A DNA stretch of 21,443 nt from JBBQVS01 sp038211295 (GCA_038211295.1 JBBQVS010000072.1:1-21443), one strand, 5' to 3'; counted from the stretch's first letter, positions 7,057 to 15,229 are shown. Program-made: numbers and translations. Notes: generated by a model from the letters alone, not told the origin.

Positions 7057-7705
7057 GTGAATGCTCCTTGAGAGCCTCGCGTAAGCTTTTCCGTGCTCGC
7101 CAGAGTCGAGTATCAACAGCGTGTCGGGTGAGACCCGTTTTCGTTGCAAGTTCTTCCGTACTGGCGAACTTAAAATAGCGTTGGTAGATCAAGTAGCGGT
7201 CAAGCTCAGGCAACGTCGCCAAGGCGAGACGCAGTTCTTCGCGTCTCTCGCTCTGTTCTAACAAATGCTCCATATTCGACTCTGGGTGTGGGGGAAGCAT
7301 CACGCGATTGTCGCTCTCGTATCCACCCCAGCCATAATTTTTTCGACTTCCAGTTCCGTCTGACGACCCCCATTGACGGGTTTCATCAGCCGATTGTGTG
7401 TTATGTACCTGACGGCGACACAACTGACGACGGCGATCTAACGCGATATACTTAGCACGCATGGTAAGCCATGTTCGTAACGTCCCACGTCCCGGATCAA
7501 AAGAGGCAATTTCTTGCCAGACCGCCACGAAGAGGTCGTTGACACACTCTTCCGCGTCTTGAGCAACGCCAATACCGTCTAAAACAACCCGAATAAAATA
7601 AAAGAGTTCTCGTGAATAGCGGGAGATGAGTGTTTCCAATGCCTCAGAGTTGCGTTCATGCAGCCCTTTAGCAACATCATCATCTGACCAGTCCTGTCGC
7701 ACCAT
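7037..7705 (-). CDS. ECF-type RNA polymerase sigma factor
   Basis: 222 residues from the second of two adjacent ATGs. Sigma region 2 spans about residues 20-94 (ALETLISRYSRELFYF, AEECVNDLFVAVW, GTLRTWLTMRAKYIALDRRR). Region 4 spans about 150-215 with an HTH (STEELATKTGLTRHAVDTRL then WRARKSLREAL). The linker between them is unusually long, about 55 residues, Gly/Ser/Asn-rich, and probably flexible. ATG 7705 is preferred over 7708 because AAGGAG is then 5 nt away instead of 2. It is followed by an overlapping DUF4367-like gene, the usual order for a sigma factor and its regulator. The leader is long and folded. The signal it senses is not evident; secreted or surface proteins nearby could be targets. 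Confidence 0.93.
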   Translation of the reverse strand: MVRQDWSDDDVAKGLHERNSEALETLISRYSRELFYFIRVVLDGIGVAQDAEECVNDLFVAVWQEIASFDPGRGTLRTWLTMRAKYIALDRRRQLCRRQVHNTQSADETRQWGSSDGTGSRKNYGWGGYESDNRVMLPPHPESNMEHLLEQSERREELRLALATLPELDRYLIYQRYFKFASTEELATKTGLTRHAVDTRLWRARKSLREALKEHSHEYERI

Positions 7706-7725
7706 CATAGCTCCTTACAATCTTC

Positions 7726-7818
7726 AAGCACTTCTCTCAAAAATAGGGGTCGTCCGATGGCACCCAGATTATAATAATCCGACGGGACGACTCGCGTGCA
7801 GTTCGTAGAGAAGTGCTT
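7726..7818 (-). promoter_or_regulatory. Long inverted-repeat structure in the ECF sigma gene leader
   Basis: Outer arms 7726-7737 (AAGCACTTCTCT) and 7807-7818 are exact 12-bp reverse complements. An inner pair, 7749-7755 and 7785-7791 (GTCGTCC/GGACGAC), nests within, and a central palindrome GATTATTATAATC lies at 7768-7780. The structure lies in the predicted leader and ends about 10 nt before the ribosome site, so it could control translation or be a folded RNA element. No T-tract follows it, so a simple terminator is unlikely. Not matched to any riboswitch class I know. Confidence 0.5.
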
Positions 7819-7900
7819 CGCTGATCGGTGGTACACTCGCCGTATTCTGTAAGATATACGTCTACTAGGACAACTATCTCACAGGAACAGGCTTGTTGTA

Positions 7901-7929
7901 ATCTTGCTTGAAATGGTGGCAAATGTCAA
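7901..7929 (-). promoter_or_regulatory. Candidate promoter of the ECF sigma operon
   Basis: A perfect -35 TTGACA (7929-7924), a 17-bp spacer and -10 CAAGAT (7906-7901) on the minus strand. Predicted start near 7894, giving a leader of about 190 nt that contains the nested inverted repeat. The rest of the 7819-8017 interval holds no gene; a second -10-like TATAAT on the plus strand at 7980 has no suitable gene ahead of it. Confidence 0.45.
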
Positions 7930-8017
7930 GGGTTCAAAGGCACTTTCTTTACATATTTTTAACACTTACACCACACTCGTATAATATTGTGAGTGTCAAC
8001 CTCTTCTCACTCGGCCC

Positions 8018-8611
8018 CTACACGGAAAGGGGAATAAAAACAGCCTCGTTTACCCTTTCTGAGCGATAAAGTAAGCGCAATGCCTTTGCCGCGACTGTTG
8101 GCACCTGAAAAACGATGGTGCCGCTTCGGGAACCATTGGCGGCAATCGAACCAAAAAAACTGTTTGTCCTGTCCGTCGTCAGGCCAAAGACATCCCCCTC
8201 GGCTCCAAACAGCGAGAAGTACGCTTGCTCGTTTACAATTGCTTTTGTATCAGTGTTCTTGAGCGTCATTGTCAGACGAATGGCGACGCTATCCGCGTTT
8301 GCCCCAGCTTCCCGTTGTACCTTTGTAACGAGTAAGACACGATGAGTGAGTGTAATCTGCTGCCCACGAGGACTTTTGGTATTGCCATCAGCAATCGGCA
8401 CTGGCGACTGAATAATAGTGGGGCCAGTGCCGGGTGTGCTTCGCACCGCGATAACCACAATCGGAGTGCTACCAGTCGTCGGTACTGCGTTCGCGGTTAC
8501 AGGTGTTGCATGTGAGGTAATATTCTCCGCGCCACACGCTGCCAGCACACAAAGCAGACTTATTAGCGCGGAAAGGTACAGGCACCATTTACCTACGCGT
8601 GTTGTATACAT
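8018..8611 (-). CDS. Lipoprotein with DUF4352-like domain
   Basis: 197 residues. Signal peptide MYTTRVGKWCLYLSALISLL leads to a lipobox LAAC with the lipid-modified Cys at 26, so it is exported and anchored to the outer face of the membrane. A Thr/Pro/Ala-rich linker (about 27-75) follows. The domain at about 85-197 has the DUF4352 pattern of an immunoglobulin-like beta sandwich: VAIRLTMTLKNTDTKAIVN, FGLTTDRTNSFFGS, GSRSGTIVFQVP, ALRLLYRS. Such lipoproteins are often linked to surface or transport systems, but no function can be given here. The ribosome site GGGAGGTG is 5 nt before ATG 8611. The gene is alone, between the sigma operon and a hairpin. Confidence 0.85.
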   Translation of the reverse strand: MYTTRVGKWCLYLSALISLLCVLAACGAENITSHATPVTANAVPTTGSTPIVVIAVRSTPGTGPTIIQSPVPIADGNTKSPRGQQITLTHRVLLVTKVQREAGANADSVAIRLTMTLKNTDTKAIVNEQAYFSLFGAEGDVFGLTTDRTNSFFGSIAANGSRSGTIVFQVPTVAAKALRLLYRSERVNEAVFIPLSV

Positions 8612-8733
8612 CTAAACACCTCCCTTTTAGAGAAAAACGTAACTGTGCAGAGATTTGGATGGTATCCTTCTTTTTGTTATCGGCTCTGTTCAAGCCATGC
8701 GTAGGGGAGGTATGAGATTACTGAGAAAACGTA

Positions 8734-8781
8734 GTCGGGACAAGAAAGGGCAAGCCGCAACTTGCCCTTTCTTGTCCCGAC
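8734..8781 (-). terminator. 21-bp perfect hairpin, likely terminator of the sedolisin gene
   Basis: Arms 8734-8754 and 8761-8781 pair perfectly over 21 bp around a 6-nt loop. It starts 50 nt after the sedolisin stop. In the minus-strand RNA it is followed by TACGTTTTC, a poor but present T-tract. The rest of 8612-8733 shows no gene. Confidence 0.55.
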
Positions 8782-8830
8782 CCACTCATCGAGCCACTTT
8801 ACGAAGTGTTTGGATTCAATAGGTATATGT

Positions 8831-10024
8831 TTACGCGGCAGCGATAAGGTCAGGTACAAGTTTGTTCGCGACAGGACTGCCGAGACCCGTCACATAGTCG
8901 TAGCCCTTACCGGCGTTGCAGATGGCACCACACGCGCCATTGTTGCCAGCGACAACATCATGGAAGTCGGTTGTGTAGTGGGCCTTCGCGGTTGCGTAAA
9001 TCTCGACGTTCGCGACCTTCAAGCTGCTTGCTCGCCCCTGATCTACCAGTGCCAGAACGCCCGCGAACATTGGGGCGGCGACACTTGTGCCACCAAGAAT
9101 GAAGAAGCCCTTCTGCTTGTTATAGCCAAAGCTATCGTAGATCATGACACCAGTCGCGGGGTCGCCAACCATCGCAACATCAGGAATGCCACGCTTTGGA
9201 TGTGTGTTGAAGCCTGCCTGAAACACGGGTGCATTCTCAAAAGCACTGATGCCGCCGCCGCTACCACTCCACGCGGTCTCACTGACATAGGTACCGTCAG
9301 GTTGTACATTGAGGGTCGTGCCACCAACTGAAACAACATACGGCGAAGCGGCAGGATACTGTGCGCCTGTACCATTGTCGCCAGAAGAAGCGGTAAAGCT
9401 TACGCCTTTGGCGTTGCCCGCCGCGAAAATTCCATCAGCTTTTTTGCTGGTCTGGCTTGCAAATTCCCCACCACCAAAGCTCATGGACACAACTTTTGCG
9501 CCGCGCTTCTGGTACGCATCCTTCACGGCTCCGAGCAGATTGCCATTTGTCGGGCTTTTTGCTGCCTCCAAGATAATATTTGCTTTAGGAGCAATCGCGT
9601 GAACCATCTGGATATCCAGATCGGTTTCTAATGCCCAACCCTCGTCAACATTCGCAATTGGCCCCTGTGGATAAATAGTTGTTACGGTTCCAGCAGGTAG
9701 ACCATATGCTTTATCATAAGCATCCAGATCAGCTTGAGCATTGGGATTGCCATATGCATCAACAATAGCAACCGTAATGCCCGCTCCATTATTTGGTAGT
9801 TGGTCAATGCCATATGCTTTGCGGAACTGGGCGGGAGTAAGCCCACCGCCAAGGCTATTATGCGAGAAATGGCGAATGTGCATGGGATTCTTCGCAGTGC
9901 GACCTGAGAAGTCATCAGTTATCGCGGCTTTCGTTTGACCTAGCGTGTTAAGAAAGGTAAAAGCAGTAGCGCACACTGCGAGCAGTGCCATCAGGACGAG
10001 GACTGATGTAGTTTTTTTACGCAT
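8831..10024 (-). CDS. Secreted sedolisin (S53) serine-carboxyl peptidase without long prodomain
   Basis: 397 residues. The first 30 or so form a signal peptide (RKKTTS then a hydrophobic core 7-25). The catalytic domain starts near GGGLTPAQFRKAYGI (59-73). Family residues are visible: Glu133 and Asp137 in WALETDLDIQM, oxyanion Asp216 in SSGDNG, and the nucleophile Ser314 in GGTSVAAP. A Ca-binding region DFHDVVAGNNG (353-363) sits near the C-terminus. Such enzymes cleave proteins outside the cell, often at acid pH. Classic kumamolisin and sedolisin precursors have a prodomain of about 170-200 residues, but only about 25 residues separate the signal peptide from the catalytic domain here. The start has a weak AGGGG 12 nt upstream. 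It has its own promoter and hairpin, so it is monocistronic. Confidence 0.93.
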   Translation of the reverse strand: MRKKTTSVLVLMALLAVCATAFTFLNTLGQTKAAITDDFSGRTAKNPMHIRHFSHNSLGGGLTPAQFRKAYGIDQLPNNGAGITVAIVDAYGNPNAQADLDAYDKAYGLPAGTVTTIYPQGPIANVDEGWALETDLDIQMVHAIAPKANIILEAAKSPTNGNLLGAVKDAYQKRGAKVVSMSFGGGEFASQTSKKADGIFAAGNAKGVSFTASSGDNGTGAQYPAASPYVVSVGGTTLNVQPDGTYVSETAWSGSGGGISAFENAPVFQAGFNTHPKRGIPDVAMVGDPATGVMIYDSFGYNKQKGFFILGGTSVAAPMFAGVLALVDQGRASSLKVANVEIYATAKAHYTTDFHDVVAGNNGACGAICNAGKGYDYVTGLGSPVANKLVPDLIAAA

Positions 10025-10077
10025 GAAGTGATATACCCCTGTTTTCTAATTTTTATAGATCGGCATCTATGGCAGCA

Positions 10078-10107
10078 ATCATACTTGAGTATATCGGCAA
10101 GGGTCAA
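10078..10107 (-). promoter_or_regulatory. Promoter of the sedolisin gene
   Basis: -35 TTGACC (10107-10102), an 18-bp spacer and -10 TATGAT (10083-10078), each 5 of 6 to consensus, on the minus strand. It starts right after the upstream gene's terminator, so the sedolisin is transcribed independently, with a leader of about 47 nt. Confidence 0.55.
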
Positions 10108-10112
10108 TAAAA

Positions 10113-10191
10113 AGAGAATGGTACTACAAAAAGACAGGCCGATACACACTTCACACTGTATCGACCTATCTTTTTGTAGTACCATTTCTCT
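10113..10191 (-). terminator. Long intrinsic terminator of the GltD-like gene
   Basis: Arms of about 34 bp (10113-10146 / 10157-10191) pair with one bulge and two non-Watson-Crick positions around a short loop. Both of these are U-G wobbles only in minus-strand RNA (A-C in the other). The minus-strand stem is followed by a TTTTTATT tract, so the orientation is clear. It lies 15 nt after the stop at 10206. Confidence 0.8.
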
Positions 10192-10205
10192 ATGAGAGTT
10201 GAGTC

Positions 10206-12014
10206 TTACCGCACGTTGAGCATGGGAATTTTCGAGACTGTCCAGCGATCATTGGGGCTAGAAACCTCGAACTGCACCATCGAGATAGCATCGGTGGGAC
10301 AGCGCACAATACACAGTCCGCAACGGATACACTTCTCTTCGTCGATAATCATGTCGGCTCCGCCCTCCCAATCCGCCGTGCTCTGATGCATCGCGTCACC
10401 CTTCACGACACGCGAGAGACCTTCCATGCTAATGCAGTCGTAGGGACAGATATCCACACAACCAGAGCAGAGAATACAGATCGACGGGTCAATCATGATA
10501 TTCAACTGACATTGCAAACAACGCCGCGCCTGCATAACTGCTTGCTCTGCTGAGTAGCCCATTTCCGCCTCGCGCGTATTACTATAGCGTGTTTTGAGCG
10601 GAATAGAAGGTATCAGTTCATGGCTGATCGACTCGTAGTTATCGACCATACCGCGTCGGTAGTCGGGCAACTCCACTTCTTCGGCGGCCTCTGCTGGCTT
10701 ATCAACGCCACCGAGGTAGCGGTTGATGGCTGCGGCGGCGTCGCGTCCGTCGGCGATTGCGGAGATGAGGTTACGCGCTCCCTGTGTATAATCGCCACCT
10801 GCGAAGAGACCGGGGTAGCTGGTCATCCAGCTATCGAAGTCTACCAGAGGAACACCATACTTGTTGACCTCAAGTCCCAGTTCCTCCGCCTGTAGCCATG
10901 AAGCGTCACTATATTGCCCAAAGGCTGGTACAACAGTATCGACTTCGATATCGAACTCGCTACCCTTGATCGGCACAGGTCGGCGGCGTCCGCTTGCATC
11001 GGGATCGCCCAGCTTGTTGCGAACGAAGCGCACACCACTTGCGTGGACGCCATCTTCGGTTAGCACGGCGGTCTGAGTCGAAAGGTACATAAATTCGACA
11101 TGCTCCAGGACGGCCTCGTCAACTTCGTACTCGTCCGATGGTTGCTCTTCTTTTGAGCGGCGATATACAACGTATACTTTCTCGGCCCCAAAGCGAATCG
11201 AGGTACGGCAGCAGTCAATGGCGGTGTAGCCGGCCCCAAGAATCGCCACGCGCTTCCCAACAAAGACCGGTTCACCGTAGTTCGTCTTCTCCAGCATACG
11301 AATACCCTCGACAACGCCCTTGAGGTTCGCGCCGGGGATAATCTTGTTGTCAGGGCCAGCAAGAGGGTTAGGAATGTAGCATCCCGCACCGATGTATACA
11401 GAGTCATATTGTGAAAGCAGGTCTTTGAGTTGTACATCGCGTCCAACACGCACGTTGTACTTCACTTCTACGCCAATATCTTCCATATACTCGTCGCACT
11501 CTTCGCGTGTTACATCACGCGGCAGACGCCATACGGGGATACCATTGACCATGACACCACCAGCAGTGGGGTACTGCTCATACACGGTGACACCATAGCC
11601 CATCTCGCGCAGATCACGAGCGCAGGCCAGACCAGCAGAACCGGCACCAACAACGGCGATGGTCTTGCCTCTGGTAAGTGGTACTTTCTCGGCATGGTGT
11701 CGATATTCGCGATGGTCGGCTGCGGCACGTTTTAGCCAGCAAATAGCGATTGGCTTACCATCGACTTTATTACGGCGGCAAACGGGTTCACACGGACGTG
11801 CACAGGTACGCCCCAGCACACCCGGCACAACATTGGCTTTGCGGTTCAAGAGATAGGCTTCGTCGAAGCGAGCCTGTGAAATTAATCCAATATAGGTAGA
11901 AACGTCCGTATGTGCCGGACACCCTACCTGACAGGGAATATTCGTTTGATACCAGTCGGGTGTTACGCCAACTGACTGGTATCGCGCTTCCAAGTCGCTA
12001 TCGGGATCAAACAT
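10206..12014 (-). CDS. GltD-like FAD/NAD(P) oxidoreductase fused to 2x[4Fe-4S] ferredoxin domain
   Basis: 602 residues. Residues 20-100 carry the GltD-type N-terminal Fe-S Cys set (IPCQVGCPAH; GRTCARPCEPVC, with C28, C32, C71, C75, C79). The FAD Rossmann motif VVGAGSAG is at 121-128, the NAD(P) motif LGAGYTA at 259-265 with VVYRRSKEEQP after it, and FAD-closing GGDYTQG at 406-412. The C-terminus adds two ferredoxin clusters, CILCSGCVDICP (513-524) and CIRCGLCIVRCP (562-573). It should pass electrons between NAD(P)H and ferredoxin-like or partner proteins, as in GltD or NfnB-type subunits. No GltB large subunit is adjacent. The start at 12014 is chosen for AAGGA 7 nt upstream over the longer frame to 12071. 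Partner and substrate are unknown. Confidence 0.88.
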   Translation of the reverse strand: MFDPDSDLEARYQSVGVTPDWYQTNIPCQVGCPAHTDVSTYIGLISQARFDEAYLLNRKANVVPGVLGRTCARPCEPVCRRNKVDGKPIAICWLKRAAADHREYRHHAEKVPLTRGKTIAVVGAGSAGLACARDLREMGYGVTVYEQYPTAGGVMVNGIPVWRLPRDVTREECDEYMEDIGVEVKYNVRVGRDVQLKDLLSQYDSVYIGAGCYIPNPLAGPDNKIIPGANLKGVVEGIRMLEKTNYGEPVFVGKRVAILGAGYTAIDCCRTSIRFGAEKVYVVYRRSKEEQPSDEYEVDEAVLEHVEFMYLSTQTAVLTEDGVHASGVRFVRNKLGDPDASGRRRPVPIKGSEFDIEVDTVVPAFGQYSDASWLQAEELGLEVNKYGVPLVDFDSWMTSYPGLFAGGDYTQGARNLISAIADGRDAAAAINRYLGGVDKPAEAAEEVELPDYRRGMVDNYESISHELIPSIPLKTRYSNTREAEMGYSAEQAVMQARRCLQCQLNIMIDPSICILCSGCVDICPYDCISMEGLSRVVKGDAMHQSTADWEGGADMIIDEEKCIRCGLCIVRCPTDAISMVQFEVSSPNDRWTVSKIPMLNVR

Positions 12015-12222
12015 GTTCGGGTCCTTTCCTGAGCATCCAGTACGCGGTAGTACAAGAAAAAACATACGCACGCATCTGAAGCAGGGAGATAGCAGTTGTA
12101 TAATGGCCTACCATAGAGCGCACCCACAAGCACTAGGCAGATGCTTGTAGGGATATATAAGTACGTTCTGGATACAGAATATGCATGTAGACACACATGG
12201 TAAGGCTGGTTTTCCTCTTCAG

Positions 12223-12252
12223 ATTATAACATAGTGTGGGATGCGGGAACAA
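12223..12252 (-). promoter_or_regulatory. Candidate promoter of the GltD-like gene
   Basis: A perfect -10 TATAAT (12228-12223), an 18-bp spacer and -35 TTGTTC (12252-12247) on the minus strand. The leader would be about 200 nt and contains an imperfect inverted repeat (12123-12132 / 12142-12151, ACAAGCA...TGCTTGT core). No gene fits in this leader. Confidence 0.45.
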
Positions 12253-12273
12253 TGCTCTTTTTAGCGTACCCGC

Positions 12274-13437
12274 TTAGGCCCCGACGTGCGCGATCAGGCC
12301 CGCGAGCAGGGCGGCACGCGGGGCGATACTTTCAAGCAAAAGATACTCATAGGGGCTATGGTCGCGCCCACCGATAGGCCCAAGCCCGTCGAGCGTGGGA
12401 ATACCGTAATCGGTCACGAAACTGCCATCCGAGGCCCCACCTGTGGTTGTGTCTGCGAGCGGAAAACCCAGCATGGCGGCGATGCTTTTCGCGGCTTCAA
12501 CCATTTTCTGGCTCGCGGGTGTGAGTGCCATTGGGTTTCGAGAGTCGGGTTCACGGAGAAGCGTTGTTTCGACTTCGGGGATACAACGGTTTTTGAGGAG
12601 TTCGTGCCAACGCTCCTCTGTCGCGATGCGGTCTTCTCCGTGTAAGAAGCGCAAGTCGAAGCGCACCATCGCCGACTCTGGCACCACGTTTGGCGCAGTC
12701 CCGCCTGAGATACTTCCTGGATTGATAGAAATGCCGTCACGCCATCCGTTGAGGCTGGCGAATTGTAGCGTCTGATGCGCGATTTCCAGAATGGCGTTTC
12801 GCCCTTTTTCTGGCTCAACGCCCGCGTGAGCCGAGCGACCCTGTGCGGTCAGCGTGTACCACGCGTTGCCCTTCCGCACGCTCACAATGTCGCCATTGGC
12901 ACGCGCCGCTTCCAGCACGAACGCGCCATTGCATCCTTCGCACGCGTACTGCATCAATTCGAGCGAGTGCCGCACGCTGATCTCTTCGTCGGAGACACAC
13001 AGAAAGCGAATTTCCCCAAACGCGTGATAGCCAAGCGCGAGCATCGCCTCGATTGCGTAACATCCCAGCAGGATACCACCCTTCATATCAATCACGGCTG
13101 GCCCATAGGCAACCGTGTTTTCAACACGCACAGGACGACGGGCCGCCGTGCCAGCAGGATACACGGTATCCATATGACCAAGCAGCAACACCCGTCCCTT
13201 GCCCTCGCCGTGTACCGTCGCGAAAAGATCGTTGCCCCAGCGTTCGTTTGTGACTATCGTTGCGTCCATGCCGAGGCCGCGCATACGAGCCGCGAGACAT
13301 GTCGCCATTTCGTCTAACCCTGCTTTATTATAGCTATCGGAATCGATTGCACAGAGTTCGCGCAATTCGTCAAGATAGCGTGCATGATGATGATGAAGGT
13401 AGTTTTCCACTCCATATACAAGTGCGTGTGTGTCCAT
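12274..13437 (-). CDS. M20-family metallopeptidase, carboxypeptidase G2-like
   Basis: 387 residues. A two-zinc amidohydrolase of the M20 peptidase family. Visible active-site elements: GHMDTVY (His88, Asp90), bridging Asp117 in PAVIDMKGG, general base and ligand Glu151-Glu152 in SDEEIS, Glu176 in FVLEAAR, and a C-terminal His360 in GGRDHSPYEY. The lid/dimer domain spans about 180-300 (GRSAHAGVEPEKGRNA, NVVPESAMVRFDLRF). CPG2-like members release glutamate from N-acyl or folate-type substrates, which cannot be decided here. AAAAGG lies 6 nt before the start. It is divergent from urocanate hydratase across 91 bp, which may hint at a shared role in histidine-derived glutamate conjugates, but this is speculation. 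Confidence 0.9.
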   Translation of the reverse strand: MDTHALVYGVENYLHHHHARYLDELRELCAIDSDSYNKAGLDEMATCLAARMRGLGMDATIVTNERWGNDLFATVHGEGKGRVLLLGHMDTVYPAGTAARRPVRVENTVAYGPAVIDMKGGILLGCYAIEAMLALGYHAFGEIRFLCVSDEEISVRHSLELMQYACEGCNGAFVLEAARANGDIVSVRKGNAWYTLTAQGRSAHAGVEPEKGRNAILEIAHQTLQFASLNGWRDGISINPGSISGGTAPNVVPESAMVRFDLRFLHGEDRIATEERWHELLKNRCIPEVETTLLREPDSRNPMALTPASQKMVEAAKSIAAMLGFPLADTTTGGASDGSFVTDYGIPTLDGLGPIGGRDHSPYEYLLLESIAPRAALLAGLIAHVGA

Positions 13438-13528
13438 ACTGAGCCTTTTCCAAAATAATGATACGATAGAAAAGCAACATCTTTATTTCATAAATACGAT
13501 TCAACTATCACGAAAGGAACATTACAGG

Positions 13529-15205
13529 ATGACACAGGACGAAAAAATAGGTACTTCAGGGCCGCGTCCCGTTCGCGCTCCACGCGGAACAACACTCTCA
13601 TGCAAAGGCTGGCAACAGGAGGCGGCACTGCGGATGCTGATGAACAATCTTGATCCCGATGTCGCTGAGCGGCCTGATGACCTCGTGGTCTATGGCGGCT
13701 CTGGTCGTGCCGCGCGTTCATGGGCCGCGTTCGACGCGATTGTACGTTCGTTGCGCGATTTAGAGCATAACGAGACATTGTTGGTACAGTCGGGGAAGCC
13801 GGTAGGTATTTTTCGCACACATGACGACGCTCCGCGTGTTTTGATCGCGAACTCTAATCTAGTTCCCCACTGGGCCAACTGGGACGAGTTCCGCCGCCTC
13901 GAAGCTCTTGGACTGACCATGTATGGGCAGATGACGGCTGGCTCGTGGATTTATATTGGCTCACAAGGCATTGTGCAGGGAACCTATGAAACCTTCGCGG
14001 AAGCGGCCCGCATACATTATGGTGGCACTCTCAAAGGCAAGTTTGTGCTCACGGCTGGACTTGGTGGCATGGGCGGCGCACAACCGCTCGCGGTCACGAT
14101 GAACGAGGGTGTTTGTCTCGCGGTTGAAATCGATCCCGCGCATATTCAACGGCGGCTGGATACAGGCTATTGCGACGCGATGGCAAGCACGCTTGATGAG
14201 GCACTGCATCAAGTGCGCGAGGCGTGTGAGCAGGGGCAACCACTTTCAATCGGGCTGGTGGGCAACGCCGCTGAAGTCTACCCGGAACTGGTGCGGCGCG
14301 GCCGTATCCCCGACATGGTGACAGACCAGACATCGGCCCACGATGCCCTCAATGGCTATACGCCTGCTGGCCTCTCGCCTGCCGAAGCTGATGCGTTACG
14401 TGTGAGCGACCCACAGGGCTACGTGCGCCGTTCGATGGACTCGATGGTGATGCATGTGCGAGCGATGTTGGCGATGCAGGAGCGTGGCGCAATCGTGTTC
14501 GATTATGGCAACAATCTGCGCGGGCAGGCATTGGCGGCTGGCGAAACGCACGCGCTCGACTTTCCCGGTTTTGTACCCGCATATATCCGCCCTCTCTTCT
14601 GTCGCGGTAAGGGGCCGTTTCGCTGGGTCGCGCTCTCTGGCGACCCGGAGGATATCTACCGCACGGACGAGGCGATCCTTGAGCTTTTCCCCGAAGACGA
14701 AACACTCAAACGCTGGATTACGCTAGCACGCCAGAAGATTCAGTTTCAGGGCTTGCCGGCGCGTATCTGCTGGCTCGGCTATGGGCAACGTGACAGAGCC
14801 GGGCTTGCGTTCAATGAACTGGTCGCGAAAGGGATTGTCAAAGCTCCAATTGTGATTGGACGCGACCATCTCGATAGCGGCTCAGTGGCCTCTCCGTATC
14901 GCGAAACCGAGGCGATGAAAGACGGTAGCGATGCTATCGCGGACTGGCCCCTACTGAATGCGCTCCTCAACACTGCGTCGGGGGCAACGTGGGTATCGCT
15001 GCATCATGGTGGCGGCGTTGGCATAGGCTACTCGATGCACGCGGGACAGGTGATTGTGGCAGACGGGACGCCACAGGCGGCGGAACGGCTCGCACGCGTC
15101 CTGACAAATGATCCCGGCACAGGCGTTATGCGGCACGTCGATGCTGGCTATGACGAGGCCAGAGCGTGCGCGAAAGAACTGGGTGTGCAGATACCAATGC
15201 TATAG
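13529..15205 (+). CDS. hutU: Urocanate hydratase
   Basis: 558 residues, the standard length. Converts urocanate to imidazolonepropionate in histidine degradation, using tightly bound NAD+ as electrophile. The dinucleotide motif GLGGMGGAQPLA is at 177-188, followed by CLAVEIDPAHIQRRLDTGYC. The conserved Cys414 sits in LPARICWLGYGQR, and the family blocks FDYGNNLRGQA and FCRGKGPFRWVALSGDPEDI are intact. ATG 13529 is chosen because it gives the family N-terminus; a frame extends up to 13430 but overlaps the divergent peptidase start. AAAGGA lies about 10 nt upstream. No hutH, hutI or hutG lies in the window, so the pathway is scattered or incomplete here. A hairpin follows the stop. Confidence 0.97.
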   Translation: MTQDEKIGTSGPRPVRAPRGTTLSCKGWQQEAALRMLMNNLDPDVAERPDDLVVYGGSGRAARSWAAFDAIVRSLRDLEHNETLLVQSGKPVGIFRTHDDAPRVLIANSNLVPHWANWDEFRRLEALGLTMYGQMTAGSWIYIGSQGIVQGTYETFAEAARIHYGGTLKGKFVLTAGLGGMGGAQPLAVTMNEGVCLAVEIDPAHIQRRLDTGYCDAMASTLDEALHQVREACEQGQPLSIGLVGNAAEVYPELVRRGRIPDMVTDQTSAHDALNGYTPAGLSPAEADALRVSDPQGYVRRSMDSMVMHVRAMLAMQERGAIVFDYGNNLRGQALAAGETHALDFPGFVPAYIRPLFCRGKGPFRWVALSGDPEDIYRTDEAILELFPEDETLKRWITLARQKIQFQGLPARICWLGYGQRDRAGLAFNELVAKGIVKAPIVIGRDHLDSGSVASPYRETEAMKDGSDAIADWPLLNALLNTASGATWVSLHHGGGVGIGYSMHAGQVIVADGTPQAAERLARVLTNDPGTGVMRHVDAGYDEARACAKELGVQIPML

Positions 15206-15229
15206 TCTTCTCACAAGAGTAATAGAACA

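Noticed and set aside
7980..7985. TATAAT on the plus strand upstream of 8018
   Set aside because: No -35 at a proper distance except a weak TTAACA at 15 bp, and no plus-strand gene lies downstream.
8695..8712. GTAGGGGAGG near 8701 as a further member of the GGGGAGAC hairpin family
   Set aside because: No complementary arm is present, and the match is only eight or nine bases.
12775..13317. 180-residue plus-strand open frame opposite the M20 peptidase
   Set aside because: Antisense to all M20 active-site motifs; no start signal.
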